Positions 44,940 through 56,690 of a DNA stretch of 64,000 nt are shown in pieces. The notes beneath the pieces are model-generated. The model was not told the DNA's origin. It ran no database searches and saw nothing but the letters and a program-made list of their open reading frames with translations. Each line of letters opens with the position of its first letter. The first letter of the stretch is position 1. Made by a program: the position numbers and the translations under genes. Origin of the DNA: Platerodrilus igneus (taxonomy: Eukaryota > Arthropoda > Insecta > Coleoptera > Lycidae); assembly GCA_036346225.1 (NCBI GenBank), contig JARFIW010001176.1, forward strand, positions 2,617,884 to 2,681,883. Direction: 5' to 3'.

Positions 44940-45640
44940 AAATCATTAAAAATTGCACGTTACAAGCTCGCCCGTGCGCCGCTTTTGTCCCCAAAACGGA
45001 CAATTCTTAGAATTTCGCATTCTATATTCCCATCTCGACCGCCCGTGCGTCGGTTCTACAAAATTTGCACACGCGCCAGTTGAAAATCTCAGAAAATTTC
45101 CACACGGCACACAACGTCTGAGAATACCTAATTAAATTTTATACAGAAATCGTTGTTTCTACCTCTCATATTTGCATCTTATTTTCAACCAATCGTGACC
45201 CTCGTGACGTTGCTCAAATCCCGCCTTTAATTATTAGTGTCTTTGCTTGACGCATTTTCTCTTTCCTTTTCTAACCTATTCTTATTGGTGCAAATTGATA
45301 TTCTTTATTATCGATTATTTCAGTCCACGTGTATTCTTATCTGGGTTAAATAACCCCGTATCTAGCCTTCCCGTGAATATTAAGCGACGGCTTCTCAAAG
45401 ATTCTCTGTAACCATTCGTTATCTGCAGAATTTACGCAGATCGTGACTCTTAAATAAACGCTGTTTTGTATTTCGTGCTAAAGCATCCGACCGTTTCCAA
45501 TATCCGTAGAATCGACATGTTTATCTAAACAAATTAAACTGAAATTGCCTTTTAAAAATACGCAGGTGTGTTAAATCGTAACATTTTAAATAACCCTTCT
45601 ACGATTTGAATATTATTGGGTTTTTACAAGCTTTTATGCT
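44940..45640. repeat. Outer inverted repeat, right arm
   Basis: Reverse-complement partner of 37820-38405, with about 100 bp more. Identity is about three quarters by eye. Weak similarity goes on to about 46038. Confidence 0.85.
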
Positions 45641-46389
45641 TATTATAGGTTACTAATGGTTCAATTAACTCCAATTAAAATAATACCCTTTTATTTTTAG
45701 TGAATCCTAATTAAATATTCAATTATTATTAGTACATTTTGTTTTAATACTCGTTACTTAAACTTGAATTAATTAATATAAATTTTGCACGTAATTTCCA
45801 TTTGTTTCTTTACTTGGAATACTTAAATTACCCGTTGAGCATTTTTAATTCTGCTTCTTTTTATAGAAAGCGTCTTGTAAATAATTTAAATCCCTTATTT
45901 TTAATGAAACGAATGAATTTTTATGCTTCACGGTTTTAATAACGAGTATTATCTAATAAAATTCCTTATACACGGTGATTAAAATTATTTGATGTAATTA
46001 ATTAATTTTCTACCCTGGTCTAAATATGAGTAATATATATTGATATGATAACGTCGTGCTCGGTGTTATGACGTTTTTACTTAACTCCACCGCTCTGTGT
46101 TCTCAAATCAAATTTACTCTTACTAATTTTATTATGCCACGGCTAACCCTATTTAATCTACACAGAGTGCACAACGTTACGATGATCAATTCTTCTCTTC
46201 TCCACCCCTTTATGATTACCTATTTGTTTGAATTTATAAGACGAAGTCAATTAATTTCGTTGAATTTCGTTGAATCAGTGTTCGAGTACAGTCACCCCTC
46301 GTTTTCCAAAAATTACTTTGTGCTTTTTTATTTCATATGCCTTGAATCTCGCAACTAAAAATTGTACCAGAATTGTACCAAAATATAAT

Positions 46390-46590
46390 AGTCGACGCTG
46401 ATTTGAAATATTGTATAGACCCAGATTTGAATTATTATTCTTGAAATATTATTATCGACACATACTTGAATTATTCAGAAGTACATTTAAAATATTCAGA
46501 AATGTACCACCAATTCGAATTATTTTCATCAAGATTCGAATTATTGTTAACGCAGACTTGAATTACACCACAAATTTGAAGCCCTATTAT
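46390..46590. repeat. Degenerate tandem repeat around TTGAATTATT
   Basis: Five to six loose units of roughly 33-36 bp containing ACNNAGANTTGAATTATT or CGAATTATT. The frame at 46411-46608 is its translation. Confidence 0.6.
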
Positions 46591-46599
46591 TATAATTAT

Positions 46600-47529
46600 T
46601 TAGTTTAAATAAATTACCCCAAATTCTACTCACGTTAAACGGCAAAAAAAGTCTTCGTAATCGTTGCACTTATTGTCACTATAACATACACTTGATATTT
46701 TATTATATTTAAATTACGTGTGACTTTCTGGCTAGCAGTGACGCAGCTTCGCCCTGCCTGAGTTTTAAACTGACTCGTCTTATCATTGCTCGGTGTTAAT
46801 ATAGGCTCTTCCCACTTACATGTGGGCTGGGTTTTCAACAGTTTTGCCGATATTTCAACCAACCAGGTCTTTAATATTCCCTGCATTTCGAAGTTGTTTT
46901 TGATGTAATTTTTTCGGTTTTCCATGTAATGGTGTTTACTTGATACCTTATTATTTGTTATCTTGACCTAACGTTTTTTGTTTAGATATCGCCTTTTGGA
47001 TAATTGAAAAACCTACAAAATCATGCTGTTACGAGTTTAGCGGCCCTAGGGCCGCAAAGGTTTACTTTCAGTCTCATTTTTAGGGCAAATATGATTCATT
47101 TTCATATACACTAGGCGAAAATAATTATACATTCTAATTTAATCAAAGTAGTTGTGTCTTTTTTTGATATTTTATTTCATTCTGCACTTACCAGTGTTTT
47201 AGGGGCAATACTGCGTACCTTGTAAACATTACACTTATGCCATACAAATGGGTACGGGTGTCTCTCAATGTGTGTTTCGATATTGCATACAAGTTATAAT
47301 GACAATCTTTAAAGTGGGCTTCTGTAGCATATTGTCGCCTATCTAGATCTGTTAATGGGTGTAGATAGTTTTCTTCGACATGTTTCTGATGGGGAAAAAC
47401 ATTTTAAGTGTATCACTAGTATTTTAGGGAAATTCTGTATCGAGAGTAATTTGATGCATTTTCTCTTTGCCAATATTTTCTAATCCCTTCATGTCTAAAC
47501 TTGAAATAGGATTTGAAAAATCATGTAAT
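46600..47529. other. No gene seen
   Basis: A 96-codon minus-strand frame (46635-46925) has no motif that I recognise. A perfect 16-base palindrome GCGGCCCTAGGGCCGC sits near 47039. Otherwise AT-rich. Confidence 0.4.
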
Positions 47530-48115
47530 TTCTCAAAATAAGGATCGCCATTCTGAACGGACCTGCACCTTCTAAAATACAAGAACGTGTAGAATGGCTT
47601 GCGTGTTTCAATGAGCTAAAGAGCCGAACTATAGGTTTAACAAAATTAGTGAGGTTTTTGGTAAGGGACCAGACTAAGACAGGTCTCCGAAAGAGGGTTG
47701 CAGCTTTTTCGGTACCTAGAATGGCAGAGACCATAGTGGTCGGTATGGCATTCTAAGACACACTACTGCAATGTGGAGGGCAACGGGAAACCACCACATT
47801 ACCTCCCAAGTACACTGCGCACAAAAATTGTTAGTAAAGATGATGGCATCCTCTGGGGTAAAAAATTTCCGGAGTTAAAATAGCCCCCCATTTGGATCTC
47901 TGGGAGGGGACTCCTTCGTGGGATGTAATCCGAAAGTGTAAAAAAAGATCAGTGAACATTCTGCGAGTCGGAGCGTGGAATGCCAGAAGTATGAAGCAAG
48001 CAGGTAAGCTAGAGAACCTGAAAATCGAAATGGATAGGTTAGCACTAGGTAAGGTAAGGTACGGTAAGGTAAGGTAAGGATCAGCGAAGTCCGCTGGTCA
48101 GCAGCGGGGAAATTT

Positions 48116-48385
48116 TTGGAATGGAAACTTCAGGGTTGTTCATACAGGATAAGAGGAAGGAAATCCGGGTGTGAAAATATTTTTGCGAAAAAAGATAAGC
48201 CGACGTGTGGAAAACTACTTACAAAAGAACGAACGAGTACTCAGTTTAGATTAGAATCTAAACCGGTAAATACACTAATAATACAAGTATACATGCCCAC
48301 GTCTAGCTCCAGTGAGGAAGAGGTAGAGGCGATCTACAAAGATATCGAAGACATATTAAGATACGTAAAAGACATGAACATTTAA
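48116..48385 (+). pseudogene. LINE copy C endonuclease middle
   Basis: 89 open codons including FRLESKPVNTLIIQVYMPTS and SEEEVEAIYKDIEDILRYVK. The VYMPTS segment precedes the HGDFNA-like catalytic part of APE endonucleases, here decayed as ITGDFNAVVGDGRE in the next frame (48390-48430), where GDFN is still visible. A stop separates them. Confidence 0.8.
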
Positions 48386-49401
48386 TAATTACCGGGGATT
48401 TTAATGCAGTGGTAGGTGACGGTAGGGAAGGAAAGGTAGTAGGTTTATTAGGTTTAGGCACGAGAAATGACAGGGGAAATAGACTAGTTAAATTTTTCGA
48501 AAAGAACATTTTAACCATCACAGATACATTATTTCAACATCATTCTAGAAAACGATACACGTGGAAATTGCCAGAAGATATAGGAAAATATTAAATAGAT
48601 TACATTATTGTTAGACAACGATTTAGGAGTCAAGTAAAAAACTGTGGAAGCTACCCAGATGCAGATATAGACACTTATCACAACATCGTAATTATGAAGG
48701 CTGTTCTTGAATTAAAAATTTGAAAAAAAGAAACGGAAAAAGGGAATTTGAGTTTGAAAAGCTAAAAGATAAAAATATCCACCAAAGATTTGAAAAAAGT
48801 CCAATGAATTGGTAAATGATATCGCGAAAATTTCTGATACTTTGGAAGTAGAAACGGAATAAAATAACATTAAATCCGGCTTAAACATGGCGGCCAGAGA
48901 TATTCTGGAGTAAACACAAAAAAAAGAGACCATGGATAACAAAGGATATCCTGAATTTAATAGAAGAAAGACGAAAATACAAAAAAGATCAGACGAAACA
49001 GGGAAACAAACAGAGATACAAAACCATAACATGGGAAATTATTCACAAATGCAGAAAAGCTAAACAACAATGGATTGATGAAAAGTGCGAACAAATACAA
49101 GCTAAGATGAAAATGGGAAAGACAGACGAAGCATACAAATTAATTAGAATGAATTTTAGGAATATAAAATCATATAGCAAAAATATAAGGGACGCAGGAG
49201 AAACGTCATTATAGAAAATGTATAGAATATATAAGTAATTTATATACAGGAGAGGAACTAATAGCATTAGAACAGGAATCAGACATTGAAAATGACTACT
49301 CAGGATATCCTATAATTATAAATGAGTTTGAATTAGCATTAAAGGATCTGAAAAATAATAAAGCGCCGGGTATAGATAAGGTGCAAGCAGAAACTCTAAA
49401 A

Positions 49402-49707
49402 GCCTTACATGTAATTTTCCAATACTTTACCCGAAGGTACTACATTGGCCAGGAGGCGAGTTTTTTGTTGCCTGGAAACTTAGAATTTTCTAAACCCTTG
49501 CCGTTCCAGGCAAGGTAGGGATCTTTAACGTGAGTGACAACACTCACACACGGGACCCCCATTGAACCTCTCATCCGAACGAAGACGTAATTTTTGTGAA
49601 AAGTGCTCACCTACCATTTTTCAAGCAGTCGGCCGTGTCAGGATTCGTACCCAGGACCTTGGAATCCGTAGTCTTACGCTTACTACATTGATCCACGGCG
49701 ACGCCAT
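49402..49707 (-). mobile_element. Complete tRNA-derived SINE in LINE copy C
   Basis: 306 bp flanked by AACTCTAAAA at 49392-49401 and 49708-49717, a clean 10-bp target duplication. The 5' head, read on the minus strand from 49707, is GGCGTCGCCGTGGATCAATG, then a B-box-like GGGTACGAATCC. The body has CTCATCCGAACGAAG and CCAGGCAAGGTAGGGAT. The uninterrupted LINE sequence is visible in copy A. This copy defines the ends of the family. Confidence 0.9.
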
Positions 49708-50814
49708 AACTCTAAAACCGCTGGATAAGCGGTAACAGAACGTCTCTTCCAACTTGTAAGCTATATCTATGAGACAGGCGAGATACCCAAAGATTTCGAA
49801 CGTGACATCATAGTAACTACACCAACAAAAAAAAATGCACGGCTAGATTTGAATTCGAACTAGAATTGTACAAAGACGAATGGAAAAACGAGCTGAAAAA
49901 TATTAAGAGAAGATCAATTTGTGTTTAGGCGAAACAGGGAAACACGGGAGGCTATTTTAGCTTTGAGGGTGATAATGGAGAAAACAATAGAAAAGGAGGA
50001 CAGCGTATATATAAAGTTTGTAGATCTGGAAAAAGCATTCAACAATGGAAAATGGAAAACATGTTTGAAATTGTCAAACAGATTGGAATGAGTTTTAGGG
50101 ATAGACGGATATTACACAGCTTATACAAAGAGCAAACAGCGGTAATAAAATTAGAGCAGGAAAGTAGAGAAGTAAATATTAGGAAAAGGGTGAGATAGGG
50201 ATGTGACACAAATAGGTAACGAGAACTTACAAGAGGTTAAGAATTTGTGCTACCTAAGAAGCCAAATAACGTAAGATGGGAAAAACACAAAAAAGTAAAA
50301 CAAAGATTAGCACAAGGTCATGCTACATTTAAGAAGAAAAAGCAACTATTGTGTTCAAAGACAGCAAACAGAAACAAGGAAAAGTTTGCCTAAAACATAT
50401 GTGTGGAGCACAGCACTGTATGGCTGTGAAGCTTGGACAGTAGGAGAAGCAGACAAGAAAAAGGTAGAAGCGTTTGAAATGTAGTGCTATAGACATATGA
50501 TGAAGATATCATGGACAGACAAAGTTAAGATCAAAGAGGTACTAGAAATGGTAGGGAAATAAAGAGATATGTGGAAAACAGTAAAAAAATAAGAGAGATA
50601 GGATGATAGGCCACATACTAAGACATGAAGAAATAGTGCGGAATATATTAGACGCAGAGATATGAAAAAAGAGAAATAGAGATAGACTTAGGTTAGACTA
50701 TTGCACACAGATAGTAAAAGATATAGGATGTGGGAGTATTTCAGGTAAATGTGCAGGCTAGCTCAGAATACAAACCAATGGAGGTATGCATCCAACCAGA
50801 CCCAAGTTGGAAAA

Positions 50815-51060
50815 ATTAATGACGATAGATATAACTGTACTTAAATACGATGATTATTATAAACAACTCCAGGTATTGGGTCTAGCAATATTCTCAACTA
50901 ATGTTAATTGTGCGAGAGAATTTACTGGAAAACTATTAATACGGCAAATGTCTAAGTGTTGGGATCCCTGGCGGCCACAAGCTACTTAACCCCATCACAA
51001 ACCACTTAATCTCGGTGAAATAGGGCATATAATTAAAAAACAATAGAAAGGGAATTGAGC
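50815..51060 (+). repeat. LINE-tail-linked module M1
   Basis: About 245 bp directly after the LINE tail: GATTATTATAAACAACTCCA, TTCTCAACTAATGTTAATTG, GAATTTACTGGAAAACTATT, TCTCGGTGAAATAGGGCATA. The same module recurs at 51165-51375 and, reversed, at 59225-59455. One frame reads YYKQLQVLGLAIFSTNVNCA. Confidence 0.8.
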
Positions 51061-51164
51061 TGTATATAGACTGTTGTGTGAATTTCAGGGAAATGTGTAG
51101 GCTAGCTCAGAACATAAATAAGTTGAGGTACACGTCCAACCAGTTTCAAAACGTAAAACCTAAT
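51061..51164 (+). pseudogene. Short LINE 3' tail between modules
   Basis: About 100 bp of the family-1 3' end (GGGAAATGTGTAGGCTAGCT, CGTCCAACCAGTTTCAAAAC), lacking the ~400 bp of coding tail present in other copies. Confidence 0.8.
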
Positions 51165-51375
51165 GACGAAAAAATAAGTGCTCTTAAATCTAATGATTAT
51201 TATAAACGTGTTGGTTGTGAAATATTTTCAACTGATGTTGATTATGCGAAAGAATATATTGAAAAAACTATTAGTTCGACAAATGTTCAAGTACTGGGGA
51301 ACTTAGCAGCCAAAGGCGGCTTACCCCCTTCAGATACCACTGAATATCGGCGAAATAGGGTATAAAACTGTAAAA
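51165..51375 (+). repeat. LINE-tail-linked module M2
   Basis: Second copy of the module. In one open frame (51078-51365, which also covers the LINE tail) it reads YYKRVGCEIFSTDVDYAKEY, then VQVLGNLAAKGGLPPSDTTE, YRRNRV. The frame is open here and partly in M1, so the module may once have been coding. Confidence 0.8.
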
Positions 51376-51885
51376 CAACTGCAACAAACAAGAAAGAACG
51401 GCAACTATATTCAAAGACAACGAACATAGAAACAAGAAGAAAATTGTTCAAAGCATATGTCTGAAGCACAGCACAGTATGTCTATGAAATAGGGGCAGTA
51501 GGAAAAGCAGACAGAAAAAGATAGAAGCCTTTTGGAATGTTGTGCATCAGATATATGAGGATGGTAGCATGGACAGACAAAATTAATAATAAATAGGTAA
51601 TAGAAATAGTAGTTGTGGAAAACGAAAAAAATTGGAGAAATAGAAGAACAGGATACGTCTTTAGGCATTTCTGGCGAATAGTACGAGATATATTACAAGC
51701 AGAGATAGGAAAAAAGAGGTAGAGGTAGATCGGAATCAGACTTTCGCATGTAGATAGTGATAGATGCAGACTCTGGATCTTTCAAGGAAATTTGTAGATT
51801 AGTTCAGAGTAGAAAACAATGATGGTCCTCGTCTAACCAGTTCCAGGACTGAAGACCTAATGATGGTGATTTTGACAAACAACCA
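51376..51885 (+). pseudogene. LINE 3' tail, copy D
   Basis: Family-1 tail starting at the KKQLLCSK-like segment (GAACGGCAACTATATTCAAA) through the 'LYGCETW' region to the terminal GACCTAATGATGGTGAT. It follows module M2 directly. Confidence 0.82.
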
Positions 51886-52184
51886 TTTAAATACACATCA
51901 AGCCTTTCTTCACACTCATCTGGCATGGAACTTAAATTTTCAACAATTCGCTAGAGCATTGCACTTGAAAGAGTACTTACACAATTAGCAATACAAGGTG
52001 TTGGTATAAAGGTATGTATTAGCATAAAATAGCTATTAAGCTTCAACATTTTTATTTTTAAGAATGTAGCCTATTCGATATAAAACTGACCTACCAGAAA
52101 AGCAAAATAGTAAACCTGGAAAGGAGAATGATCTGCCTAAAATAGAGAGCAATTCAGTGAAAAAAATAAGGAAAGGTATGGGAA
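51886..52184. other. No separate gene seen
   Basis: Spacer before the transposase-like remnant; the last ~120 bp may be its decayed N-terminus. Confidence 0.4.
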
Positions 52185-54180
52185 ATGCCCCAGATAAACA
52201 AAGACGTTCCAACGACAGTAAATAAATCTGTTGTTATTGAGATAGATGACCTTAAGTTGATGCAGCTCATACAATCAGAACACTTTGAGACGACTACAAA
52301 AAACAATAATAGTGAGACGTTATCAACTAGTCTTTCTCATAATTATAAAAATGATTTTACAATGGAAAATAGGATCGTACAGAGACAGAATGGGAATGCA
52401 TTAGATCTCGTTTTACATGCTAGTAAATGATCTATAAACCAACCTCAAAAAATCACAACTGAAATAATAGTTATAGCTGTGGAAATCTTAGGAAGTGAGC
52501 AGAGTATTCTAGATAATAACGTAGTTGCTAATAGAACTGACGTATATCTGTCCAGCAAAAAATACAGATGCAGGTTTTAACAATCACAAAGAAACAGCTT
52601 ACACAAGTCGTCCTAAACAGGGAACGAAGAGAAAGTTTGAAAATCAAACTAGGGAAACTAAAAAAGGGAAGGTTAATACTAATCAAGATTGAAATAACTA
52701 CTAAGGGAAACATTAAATTTGCCAAAGAATTCAGAAATTACCAATGTAGTCGCAGGTTGAATTGTAATAAGCAGTTGTCGACTGAGGAGAGGAAATCAAT
52801 ATTTTGTAATTTTTATAAAGCTGGTATGTACGAGGCCAGGTGTTTATTAATACAAACCATGGTCAAAGAAGTTCCTATTAAACGCAAGAGAGTAAAGGGA
52901 TCTGATAAGAAAACTACTTCAAGGAAGTACTTTTTATCAAATACAGTAGTAATTAAAAACATTTTTATGCAAACTCTACAAATTTCAAGTTGTTCAGCAA
53001 AAGTGGCATTAAAAAAGAAAATAGATGGTGCTGTGGACGATGGTCAAGGCAAAACTGAGTTCACAATAAACTGTCCGACTCTAAAACTGAGCAAGTGATA
53101 CAACATATATCCAAATTTCCACGGTATATTTCACATTATTGTCGGTCATCTACAAAAACTGAGTATTTTCATGCAGACATGACTCTTTTTTGATGTATAA
53201 ACTCTATTTCCAGGATTATGAAAACTTCGTGTCCCTTGCATTGTACAAAACAATATTTTACAAAAAATTTAATCTCAAGCGTAAGCCGCTAAAAAAGACA
53301 CCTGTAATGTTGGTGATGGTCTTGTTGTTCAGAAAAAAAAATGCAACCACAGCAGACTCTCATAAAAAGCAGAAGAGGAACACAAAACTCACTTAGAAAT
53401 GGCTGAATCTGTACGAAATTTGATGAATGAATATTTTACAAATCAAAAGAAGACGAACTTAAAGAAACTGAGTGTATATCTTTCCATCTGAAAAAAACAT
53501 TACCTCTTCCTAGAATACCAGCCAGCATTGTGATTTATAAACGACAGTTATGGTTCTATAACTTTGGAGTACATGATTCCCAGAACAGAGGATTTTGCTA
53601 CAGTTGTGTAGAAAGAAGTGCCGGACGTGGAGCCCAATAAATTGGATCATGTTTAAGGAAACATATCATTCAGAACGTATCACAAGGAACAAAACATCTT
53701 ATTGTGTGGTCCGATTCCTGTGGGGGCCAAAATAGAAATATTAAGATAGTTTTGATTTTAAAGGCTGTTTTGGAGAAGCTCTCCACATTGGAAGATACAA
53801 GCCAACATTTTTGGTCCCTGGGCATAGTTTATTAAGAAATGATTTTGATTTTTCAGACATTGAATCATGCCTTAAATTGCAACAACGGCTTTATGTGCCT
53901 GCTGATTATTTGGATATAACTAATTGTTGTAGGAAAAAACAAGCTCCAAGTGGACAATATGGAAACAGAAGTTTTTGTTAGTACAGCAAAATTAGAAGAC
54001 GCAATCACAAACCGGAAAAAGAGTGTAACAGGTGATAAACTAAACTGGTTGAAATATAAAATAATTCAGATAAGGAAGTCTGATTCTTCGACAATCTATG
54101 TTAAAAGTGACCTAAGGTCTTCCTATACTCTTCTATCTTTTTCTTATCTACCTGGCTCTACATAGATATTAGCAACCTGA
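52185..54180 (+). pseudogene. Broken DNA-transposase-like gene, family unassigned
   Basis: Remnant of a gene type common in insect genomes as an 'uncharacterized' repeat protein. 52568-53098: NYQCSRRLNCNKQLSTEERK (cysteine pair), SIFCNFYKAGMYEARCLLIQ, KRKRVKG, SRKYFLSNTVVIKNIFMQTL, LKKKIDG. 53190-53420: KKDTCNVGDGLVVQKKKC and EEEHKTHLEMAESVRNLM. 53470-53900: LPLPRIPASIVIYKRQLW, FYNFGVHD, HLIVWSDSCGGQNRN, then HFLVPGHSLLRNDFDF. FGVHD and SDSCGGQNRN look like the acidic motifs of an RNase H-fold transposase. Several frameshifts and stops. No terminal repeats found. Confidence 0.7.
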
Positions 54181-54339
54181 TGGTTGTTAAAGAACTCTAA
54201 CATGTTTACATGATTACCATTTATAAGTAAATGTAATATTTCTTAGTTATCCCCTCCAAAAAAGGAAAAGTGTTAAATTATATGTCATGGCAAGGCTTAA
54301 GCAACGAATCGCTACCAACATGCCAGACCTTTAATTATT

Positions 54340-56690
54340 TCCACATACAGGGTTCTTCACGCATCCTTCTACAAATTTCCTCATTTGTTACTAATATTTA
54401 ACATTCTCCAATAACACCAAATTTGAAAAGCTTTTATCATTTTCTTATCTACCTCTATAATTGTCCAAGTCTCACTACCGTATAATAGAACGCTCCATAC
54501 GTACGATTTTAAGAATCTTTTTCTATTATCTAAACTAATAATATTAGCTATTAGTAAGTCTTTCTTTTTTAAAGACATTTTTCTAGCTTGAGCTATTCTA
54601 GCTACTATATCCCTTCTGCTACGTTCGTCCTTTGTAATTATACTACCGAAATAGCAAAATTCATCACCTGCTCTAACTCCATATTATCTATTTTTAATTT
54701 TGGTTTAGAACTAGGCTGTAACTCACTGTCTTTCCTGAGTTAATTCTCATACTATAGTTACTCTGTAGTATCTCATCTATAATATTTGAAAACTTTACTA
54801 ACTCTTTCCTAGACTCTGCTATAATGACTATAGCATCTGCAAAACGTAACATGTTTATTTTCTGTCCCTGTATACTAATAATCTCTTTTCTCTCTCTAGC
54901 TAAGTTTAAAGCTACCTCAATATAAACATTAAAATCAAGGGAGAAAGTTTAAGATCTTAACAGCCCTATCAAATTCCTCCCTTAATATTGAGAACCCTAT
55001 TTCTACATCCTCTTCTTGGTCGTTCTCTAATTCAACCATATCGTCTCCCATATATAAATCTTCTAAATATCTTTTCATTTATCTGCTACCTCAACTTTAT
55101 TTATTGGAAGCTCATTATTCTTATCTTTAATGCCATTATATGTTCTCCTATCTTCTCCGAAAAACCTTTTAACTGCCCTATAGCCCTGTCTGTCTTACCT
55201 ACTCTCAAATCATCTTGTATTCCCTTACAATTCTCCTCCGTCCATATATTTCTAGCTTTTATACACTCATGTACTATCTTATTTCTAACTCTATTATATT
55301 TTTGCTTAATTTCACTATCCAATTCTCTGAAAGGTTTAAGCCTTTCTTTTATTCTCTATTAAATCTAATATCTCCTTTGTTACCCAGGGTTATCTCGCTT
55401 CTATTTTTTTCTTACCTATAGTCTGTGTTGCTGTATCAAGACAGCCCTTTATTTCTTTCCATCTATTTTCTACATTTCCTCCTATAGCTGTCTCTTTGAT
55501 CTTATTATCTAATACTTCTTTATATTCCTCTTTTACCTCACTATCATTAAGCTTACCTAGATCCCATCCCTGTCTTTTAATCTTTCTCAATTTTTTGAAT
55601 TTTAAATTACACTTCATTTTAACTAAGTTATGATCGCTATCTATGTCAGCTCCTGGATAACTGTTTAACTTGCTTTAAGCAAAATATAATCTATTTGGTA
55701 TCTAGCCCAATCACCTGGTGCTTTCCAGGTATATCTTTTTCTAACATGTTGTTCGAATAGGGTGTTTACAGTTACTAATCTATGTTCCTGGCAAAAAAAT
55801 TTTCTTCTCTATCATTTCTTCTACCATACACAAATTTTCCTACCACATTTGCCTCACTACCTTATCTCACTGACGCATTAAAATCGCCCATAACTTTTAA
55901 ATTCTCATCTCCCTTTACTTTTCTCGCTATACTATTTATATCCTAGTATACCTTTTCTACTTCCTCATCATCTTACTGAGTTGTTGGCATGTAAACCTGT
56001 ACTAAAACAGCGTTTGTGGGTTTCGTACTCAATCTAACCATAATTATTCTATCACTAAATTGTAAGTACTTTTGAATTTTACATCCTAATCTTTTATCTA
56101 ACACTATTCCTATCCCTGCCTGTCCATTAGTTGAAGAAGTTGTAATTATTCTATAATTATCTTTCCAAAAGTCATTACTATCGGGCCATCTCACCTCACT
56201 AATACGTTAAATATCCAGCTTTCCTTTTCTCATTTCGACTAATCAATTCGTTAACTTATCTACACTAAGTAATGACCTTACATTTCAAGTCCCTATCACC
56301 AAATCAAACCGTTGTTTTAAATTCTTACGATGACGAGCCGCAAGTACCTCCTGCTGGGGATCCGAATGAGGGGACAAGAATGTTACTTGTGAGCTCTCCA
56401 TCATACACAGTTCGTATTTTAGGCCACGCATACCTGAGAAATATTGTGGTAGGTTCCCATATCTTTACACAACGCAGTTTTTAAAGATTTTGGCAAAAAG
56501 CCGTATCCGTCACGGCCAACCCCCAACAACCTTGTAAATTATTGAGGATCGCCCGAGACCAGCCGACCCTCCTCCAATATCTTTTAGCCAGCAAGGCTGC
56601 TGCCCCTTGCTGCGCCTTTTAATCGCCTTTTACGATAAGCAGGCTTACTATAGTAGTATTCTTTGTCAACTACTATAGGGAGTTTGTCCT
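54340..56690 (-). mobile_element. RTE-like LINE family 2, copy E
   Basis: Minus-strand copy of a second, related LINE family. Tail YVWSVLLYGSETWTIIEVDK at 54381-54578; RT palm at about 54830, where the catalytic box reads FADA, not FADD; a deletion near 54930 removes the RT fingers; then linker pieces (55101-55617), endonuclease (55973-56194: MRWPDSNDFWKDNYRIITTS, GIGIVLDKRLGCKIQKYLQF, VYMPTTQ) and a GC-richer leader (56330-56690) with GGGGATCCGAATGAGGGGAC, parallel to family 1's leader. Dead. Confidence 0.85.
55973..56194 (-). pseudogene. Family-2 LINE endonuclease fragment
   Basis: 73 open codons starting just after the SEVRW-like motif (MRWPDSNDFW) and running to VLVQVYMPTTQ, which is followed by a stop (TAAGATGATGAGG on the minus strand reads stop-DDEE). 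It corresponds to the same endonuclease part as 10064-10306, at moderate similarity. Confidence 0.8.

Larger units (their letters stand above)
47530..50810 (+). mobile_element. RTE-like LINE, copy C, with SINE insertion
   Basis: Plus-strand copy of family 1. Order: leader (47530-47890) matching copy A's leader, endonuclease start (47940-48080, WNARSMKQAGKLENLKIE), endonuclease middle (48116-48590), RT fingers (49300-50180) split by a SINE at 49402-49707, an internal deletion at about 50205 that removes the FADD box, then thumb and tail (50220-50740). A (GGTAA)n run at 48046-48080 has replaced part of the endonuclease. It ends in a tandem of tail fragments. Dead. Confidence 0.88.

Noticed and set aside
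48046..48080. Telomeric repeat
   Set aside because: The unit is GGTAA, not TTAGG, and it lies inside a LINE reading frame.
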